The notes beneath the pieces were generated by a model, which worked only from the letters and a program-made list of their open reading frames with translations, was not told the DNA's origin and searched no databases. The translations under genes were made by a program, and so were the position numbers. From the NCBI GenBank assembly GCA_002427015.1, contig DIPE01000035.1:54055-64045 (forward strand): 9,991 nucleotides of DNA. Reading direction: 5' to 3'. How positions within the stretch are numbered: the stretch's first letter is position 1; the number at the start of each line of letters is the position of its first letter. This DNA is from Firmicutes bacterium UBA5496. GTDB taxonomy: Bacteria > Bacillota > Proteinivoracia > UBA4975. Positions 7,300 through 9,991 of this stretch are shown piece by piece.

Positions 7300-7839
7300 C
7301 TAACGGGCCAGACGGCGCTGCAGCCGATGAAGCCGGCCCTTGAGACTGCCATCTATTATTTTGCCGTCAATGCTGACCACAAAGCCTGCCAGCAGGGACG
7401 GGTCTGTTTCCAAGGTAAGCAGGACATCTTTGGCCCCGCTGATCTTTATCAGTTTTTGCCGCAGTTTCCCCAACTGCTCCTCAGTCAAAGGATGAGCAAC
7501 AAGACAATGGGCCCTGGCTCTGCCGGCGGCCATGTCCTCCAAGGCCTCAAACTCCCTGAACAAGGCTGGCAATATCTCCAGGCGTCCCTTGTCCAACAAG
7601 AGGTTGCATAAATTCATCAGAGGCTGGGAAAATTCCAATCTGCTTCCCACTGCTTGTAGAATGTTGGCCTTGCGGGACCGCTCTATTCTGGGGCTTTGCA
7701 TAACTTGCCTGAGTTCAGGGCTGTCCTGCCAAAGGCCGGCAAACTCCTCCAGCTGGCGCAAGATTTCTGCTGTCAGGCCGCGCTGGCGGGCAAAAGAATG
7801 AAGAGCGGCGGCGTAGCGCTTGGCTGCCTTAGTTTGCAT
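7300..7839 (-). CDS. atpH: F1Fo ATP synthase delta subunit (AtpH)
   Basis: Delta sits on top of F1 and ties the hexamer to the b-subunit stalk. The 179-residue protein has the helical N-terminal domain (about 1-105, beginning MQTKAAKRYAAALHSFA) and the conserved C-terminal segment LLAGFVVSIDGKIIDGSLKG (149-168). I chose the ATG at 7839, which overlaps the end of atpF by 11 nt and gives the usual N-terminus. A UUG six codons upstream (7857) would add residues not typical of the family. The upstream SD (GAGG about 12 nt away) is poor, so translation may depend on ribosomes finishing atpF; this is inference. Confidence 0.96.
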   Translation of the reverse strand: MQTKAAKRYAAALHSFARQRGLTAEILRQLEEFAGLWQDSPELRQVMQSPRIERSRKANILQAVGSRLEFSQPLMNLCNLLLDKGRLEILPALFREFEALEDMAAGRARAHCLVAHPLTEEQLGKLRQKLIKISGAKDVLLTLETDPSLLAGFVVSIDGKIIDGSLKGRLHRLQRRLAR

Positions 7840-8320
7840 GGCTTTCCAATTCCTCAAGGACGGCGGTAAAAATAGCCTCCTGGTCTTGTGCGGTCAGATT
7901 GCGCGCCAGCATCTTTTCGGCCACTGCCACCGCAAGATTGGAGATATCCGCCCGCAGCTCTTCCATGACCTTGACCTGCTCCTGAGCAATCTCGGCCTTT
8001 GCCCGTTCCAGCATGGCCGCCGCCTCCTGACCTGCCTGGGCAATGATCTCTTCTTTGCGCATATCCGCCTGGCGCACGGCATTATCAATTATCTTTGCCG
8101 CCTCTTGCTTGTTCTCGGCAACTAACTGGCGGTGTTCTTCTAAAAGCCTCTGCGCCTCTTCCCTGTCCCTCTGGGCATTGTCCAAGTCATCATGAACTTT
8201 TTGCCGCCGTTTTTCCAAAAAGTTGTTGACAGGTTTGAAGAATAACCAGCGAAGAAGAATATACAAGACAATTAAATTGACTATCATAATAATAAACGTG
8301 ACTGGGTCTAGGTTTAGCAA
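7829..8320 (-). CDS. atpF: F1Fo ATP synthase b subunit (AtpF)
   Basis: Subunit b forms the peripheral stalk that holds F1 still against the rotor. The 163 residues begin with a single membrane helix (about 7-28, VTFIIMIVNLIVLYILLRWLF) followed by the proline hinge (P30) and a long charged helix (about 35-150) that dimerises as a right-handed coiled coil, ending in the delta-binding region. The start is UUG at 8320-8318: AGGAGG (8334-8329) lies 8 nt upstream and the protein then begins M-LNLDPVTF, as expected for a Firmicute b subunit. An upstream ATG (8371) gives a longer reading frame, but it would put the membrane helix far from the N-terminus and would start inside the hairpin. The single-copy atpF implies a b2 homodimer. 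Confidence 0.96.
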   Translation of the reverse strand: MLNLDPVTFIIMIVNLIVLYILLRWLFFKPVNNFLEKRRQKVHDDLDNAQRDREEAQRLLEEHRQLVAENKQEAAKIIDNAVRQADMRKEEIIAQAGQEAAAMLERAKAEIAQEQVKVMEELRADISNLAVAVAEKMLARNLTAQDQEAIFTAVLEELESHAN

Positions 8321-8326
8321 TATCGT

Positions 8327-8335
8327 CCCCTCCTT
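8327..8335 (-). promoter_or_regulatory. Ribosome binding site of atpF (AAGGAGGGG) deciding a UUG start
   Basis: The AGGAGG core (8334-8329) lies 8 nt before UUG at 8320. Short flanking runs, CCCC (8341-8338) and GGGG (8330-8327), could pair and hold most of the SD in a 7-nt loop, but a 4-bp stem is weak. Confidence 0.8.
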
Positions 8336-8347
8336 CCGGGGTAATGG

Positions 8348-8376
8348 AAAAAGGGAAATGGGCCACCCCATTCCCC
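8348..8376 (-). terminator. Terminator-like hairpin with U tract between atpE and atpF (probable attenuator or processing site)
   Basis: The minus strand has GGGGAATGGG (8376-8367), a GTGG loop (8366-8363) and CCCATTTCCC (8362-8353), a 10-bp stem with one G-U pair, followed at once by five T (8352-8348). It begins 9 nt after the atpE stop codon. Since eight further genes of the same operon follow, it must be read through at least in part. A partial terminator or a 3'-end-protecting structure here would raise c-subunit message above that of the other subunits, matching the need for 10 or more copies of c per complex. The structure is clear; the function is inferred. Confidence 0.78.
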
Positions 8377-8385
8377 ATCCGCAGA

Positions 8386-8643
8386 TTATAATATTTTGTT
8401 AACGATGCCAATGAGCAGCAATGCAACAACTAAAGAATAGATGCCTGTGGTTTCTGCTACTGCCTGGCCTAAAAGCATGGTGGTCATAATTTTCCCTTGG
8501 GCTTCGGGCTGACGGCCAACAGCCTCAGCGCCTTTCCCTGCGGCGTAACCCTGTCCAATGGCAGGGCCGAAGCCCCCGCCAATCATGGCAATACCTGCGC
8601 CAAGGAGCGCAAAAGCTGCAACCGCCATTTCATTCCATTCCAT
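8386..8643 (-). CDS. atpE: F1Fo ATP synthase c subunit (AtpE), predicted Na+-binding type
   Basis: Subunit c forms the membrane rotor ring. The 85-residue protein is a helical hairpin: helix 1 about 6-40, the polar loop GRQPEAQ (43-49) that contacts gamma and epsilon, and helix 2 about 51-80. Glu64 in helix 2 is the ion-binding carboxylate. Pro27, Gln31, Val62, Glu64, Thr65, Thr66 and Tyr69 match, with an offset of -1, the Na+ site of the Ilyobacter tartaricus ring (P28, Q32, V63, E65, S66, T67, Y70); Ser and Thr are both accepted at 66. The helix 1 glycine ladder reads G24-x-G26-x-A28-x-G30-x-G32, with Ala at one step. The ATG at 8643 has TAGGAGG 7 nt upstream, the strongest SD in the operon. 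An ATG-like start 6 codons earlier would overlap that SD. A hairpin follows the gene. Confidence 0.98.
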   Translation of the reverse strand: MEWNEMAVAAFALLGAGIAMIGGGFGPAIGQGYAAGKGAEAVGRQPEAQGKIMTTMLLGQAVAETTGIYSLVVALLLIGIVNKIL

Positions 8644-8650
8644 TATTTTT

Positions 8651-8657
8651 CCTCCTA
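8651..8657 (-). promoter_or_regulatory. Ribosome binding site of atpE (TAGGAGG)
   Basis: This is a near-perfect SD at 7 nt spacing from an AUG codon in an AT-rich leader, the best initiation region of the operon. It fits high translation of the c subunit and excludes the upstream start at 8661. Confidence 0.85.
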
Positions 8658-8667
8658 ACACTATTAG

Positions 8668-9339
8668 TTAATCATCGTCGTCTTTAGCAATGGTGATGAA
8701 CACCATGGTAAGCATGATAAAAATAAAAGACTGCAAAAAGCCGGAAAACAGGTCAAAGTAAATACTGGCCACTGCGGGGACGAATATGGCTATAGCCCCG
8801 GAAATCATTGCCATGATTACCGATCCCCCCAGAAGGTTGCCGAAGAGACGCATCCCCAAGGAAAAAGGTTTTGCAACTTCACCGATGATGTTGATAGGCA
8901 GCAAGAAAATAAAAGGCTGGCCAAAACCCTTTATATAACTCCAACCCTTTGCCTTGAGGGCAAAGAAGTGGATGCAGAAGAAGGTTACAATGCCATAAGC
9001 AAAAGTGACACTAAAATCTGCCGTAGGGGAGCGCAGTCCGAAAATGCCCAGTATGTTGGAAAAGGCGATTAGCAAAAAGACCGTCCCAATAAAAGGCGTA
9101 AAATTCTTATTCTTAGGTCCCATGGTTGAGGTCACCAGACCGGTTAATCCTTCTACGATTATCTCGACGATATTTTGCCTTTTATCAGGGTACATCTGAA
9201 GATTACGCCGCAATACAATTGCCAAGATTATCAATACCGCCATAACAAGCCAAGTATTGACCACCGATTCCGTAATGGGTAAGCCAAAAACAGTAAACAC
9301 CGTTTTTGCGCCCTCTAGCACTTCGTCCAAGCTACTCAT
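8668..9339 (-). CDS. atpB: F1Fo ATP synthase a subunit (AtpB)
   Basis: Subunit a is the membrane stator that forms the two half-channels for the coupling ion. The 223 residues have about five or six hydrophobic helices. The signature AKPFSLGMRLFGNLLGG (156-172) contains the essential Arg164, which faces the c-ring glutamate, and Asn168. Gln203 in FLQSFIF lies in the last helix. Lys157 is seven residues before Arg164, as is K203 in E. coli. Nine residues after Arg164, where E. coli has E219 of its proton path, there is Ser173. The protein ends in four aspartates (220-223). I chose ATG 9339, 8 nt inside the end of atpI, because it gives the normal N-terminus (MSSLDEVLEG) and has GAGGA 8 nt upstream; the frame is open to 9414, but that part fits no family pattern. 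Confidence 0.97.
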   Translation of the reverse strand: MSSLDEVLEGAKTVFTVFGLPITESVVNTWLVMAVLIILAIVLRRNLQMYPDKRQNIVEIIVEGLTGLVTSTMGPKNKNFTPFIGTVFLLIAFSNILGIFGLRSPTADFSVTFAYGIVTFFCIHFFALKAKGWSYIKGFGQPFIFLLPINIIGEVAKPFSLGMRLFGNLLGGSVIMAMISGAIAIFVPAVASIYFDLFSGFLQSFIFIMLTMVFITIAKDDDD

Positions 9340-9748
9340 CACCTCTTTCCTCAGGAGCAGGATGAAAGATAAGGGATAAACGCTCTCTGCAATATGCGAT
9401 AATCGCACCCACAAGGATGACTGCTTTGATCATCAGCAGGCCAACCAATACTGCGTACATGTTAATGTGGGGAGACGTAAAAGAATAAATAAGAATTGCC
9501 GCCATTAGCATAAAGCGGCCGATATAATTGAAAGCGCCTTTAACCCTTGCAGCACGTGGGCTGATGGATAATAGGCTGCGAATGCTCCGGGCCAGCAAAC
9601 ATAAATTTAATATAGCAACAAGAGTCCCGCTCAGAACGCCCAAGGCTTCAGGCCAACGCCCGGTAAAAATAGCCAACCCGGCTAAGACCGAGGAGGCGAC
9701 GGCCGCTTGGAATATTAGGCGACGTTGTACGACAGCGACCTCGTCCAC
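9332..9748 (-). CDS. atpI: ATP synthase subunit I family membrane protein (AtpI/UncI-like)
   Basis: This 138-residue protein has four hydrophobic segments (about 11-29, 34-55, 74-91 and 96-120) with the basic loop between the second and third, the layout of the ATP synthase I family. Members lie at the head of atp operons; in Na+-dependent enzymes such as that of Propionigenium modestum, AtpI helps assemble the c ring. The sequence is divergent, so the call rests on topology, size and position between an atpZ-like gene and atpB. I chose GUG 9748 because GGGAG (9761-9757) is 8 nt upstream. A second GUG at 9757 would overlap the atpZ stop by 4 nt (GTGA) but leaves no spacing from the SD. The gene overlaps atpB by 8 nt. 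Confidence 0.85.
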   Translation of the reverse strand: MDEVAVVQRRLIFQAAVASSVLAGLAIFTGRWPEALGVLSGTLVAILNLCLLARSIRSLLSISPRAARVKGAFNYIGRFMLMAAILIYSFTSPHINMYAVLVGLLMIKAVILVGAIIAYCRERLSLIFHPAPEERGDE

Positions 9749-9753
9749 TTTAT

Positions 9754-9960
9754 TCACTCCCGGGGCAAAGTTTTCTTGAGCAAGGCATACACCGTCAGAA
9801 TTCCTGAGCAAATCCCGGCTAGAATGCCAATTAGCAACCAGGCACCCCCCAAGAGAGAGCCCAGGTACCAACCTATGAGGAGGGTGACGATAAATGTTAA
9901 GCCAATACCTGTGACTAACGACAGATAGCGTAAAATCTCCAACCAGTCGGCAGCCTTCAT
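9754..9960 (-). CDS. AtpZ/AtpQ-like small membrane protein at the head of the atp operon
   Basis: The 68-residue protein has two hydrophobic helices (about 13-31 and 40-61) with a short glycine-rich turn (GSLLGGAW, 34-41) and a charged C-terminus (KKTLPRE). This is the pattern of the small AtpZ / 'F1Fo ATPase gene 1' family found upstream of atpI in many bacteria. Work in alkaliphilic Bacillus linked atpZ and atpI to ATP synthase assembly and Mg2+ supply; the exact role here is unknown. The ATG at 9960 is preceded by a G-rich, weak SD (GGGTGGGA). The gene ends 5 nt before the chosen atpI start. Its size leaves little room for sequence-based proof, so context carries much of the call. Confidence 0.8.
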   Translation of the reverse strand: MKAADWLEILRYLSLVTGIGLTFIVTLLIGWYLGSLLGGAWLLIGILAGICSGILTVYALLKKTLPRE

Positions 9961-9980
9961 TGTCCCACCCCACAGGGGTA

Positions 9981-9986
9981 ATTATA
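9981..9986 (-). promoter_or_regulatory. Possible -10 box upstream of the atp operon
   Basis: TATAAT on the minus strand is a perfect sigma-A -10 hexamer 20 nt before the atpZ ATG. Any -35 box would lie beyond the window. If used, transcription would start near 9974 and leave a leader of only about 15 nt. It could also be chance in an AT-rich spot. Confidence 0.4.
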
Positions 9987-9991
9987 CTAGT

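Noticed and set aside
8321..8371. ATG at 8371 as the atpF start
   Set aside because: The added residues are not typical of b subunits, the codon lies within the hairpin and has no SD, while UUG at 8320 has a strong SD.
9749..9973. Upstream extension of the atpI frame to 9973
   Set aside because: The extension overlaps the whole atpZ-like gene in another frame and gives no transmembrane or family pattern; a GUG with a well-placed SD exists at 9748.
9986..9991. ACTAGT at the right edge as a cloning junction
   Set aside because: A single restriction-type hexamer at the window end is expected by chance, and no vector sequence is present.

Overview
The window is one block of genes on the minus strand, read from right to left. 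It holds a complete F1Fo ATP synthase operon followed by a short cell-wall/sporulation cluster. The order ywmB - murA - spoIID downstream of the ATP synthase genes is the arrangement known from Bacillus subtilis and related Firmicutes. SpoIID implies an endospore former. Strong AGGAGG-type ribosome binding sites, frequent UUG and GUG starts, moderate GC content and a sodium-type c subunit suggest an anaerobic Clostridia-class Firmicute. No closer assignment is possible from this sequence alone.

Layout in the direction of transcription: 9991-9961 is a short leader with a possible -10 box. Then come atpZ-like (9960-9754), atpI-like (9748-9332), atpB/subunit a (9339-8668), atpE/c (8643-8386), a hairpin with a U tract (8376-8348), atpF/b (8320-7829), atpH/delta (7839-7300), atpA/alpha (7276-5768), atpG/gamma (5755-4910), atpD/beta (4892-3507), atpC/epsilon (3494-3084) and a yueI-family gene (3094-2531). 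The unit closes with a clear intrinsic terminator (2530-2501). A second unit follows: ywmB-like (2438-1695) and murA (1658-408), ended by a terminator whose stem includes the murA stop codon (412-388). spoIID then starts at 331 and runs off the left edge. There is no gene-free stretch above 300 bases. The longest gaps are 92 bases (2439-2530) and 76 bases (332-407).

How the genes work together: atpB, atpE and atpF make the membrane Fo motor. atpH, atpA, atpG, atpD and atpC make F1. atpZ and atpI encode small membrane helper proteins. Genes are tightly packed, with overlaps of 8 nt (atpI/atpB), 11 nt (atpF/atpH) and 11 nt (atpC/yueI). The one sizeable gap, after atpE, carries a terminator-like hairpin, which fits the need for many c subunits per complex. 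The c subunit has the full set of residues known to bind Na+ in Ilyobacter-type rings, so the enzyme is predicted to be Na+-coupled. Epsilon keeps the ATP-binding residues known from Bacillus PS3. The distal genes serve peptidoglycan precursor synthesis (MurA) and peptidoglycan remodelling during engulfment (SpoIID).

No mobile element, CRISPR array, tRNA, rRNA or phage gene was seen. No wholly new system is evident. The points most worth a second look are the Na+ signature, the atpE-atpF hairpin, and the YueI-family protein with a four-cysteine tail coupled to the end of atpC.
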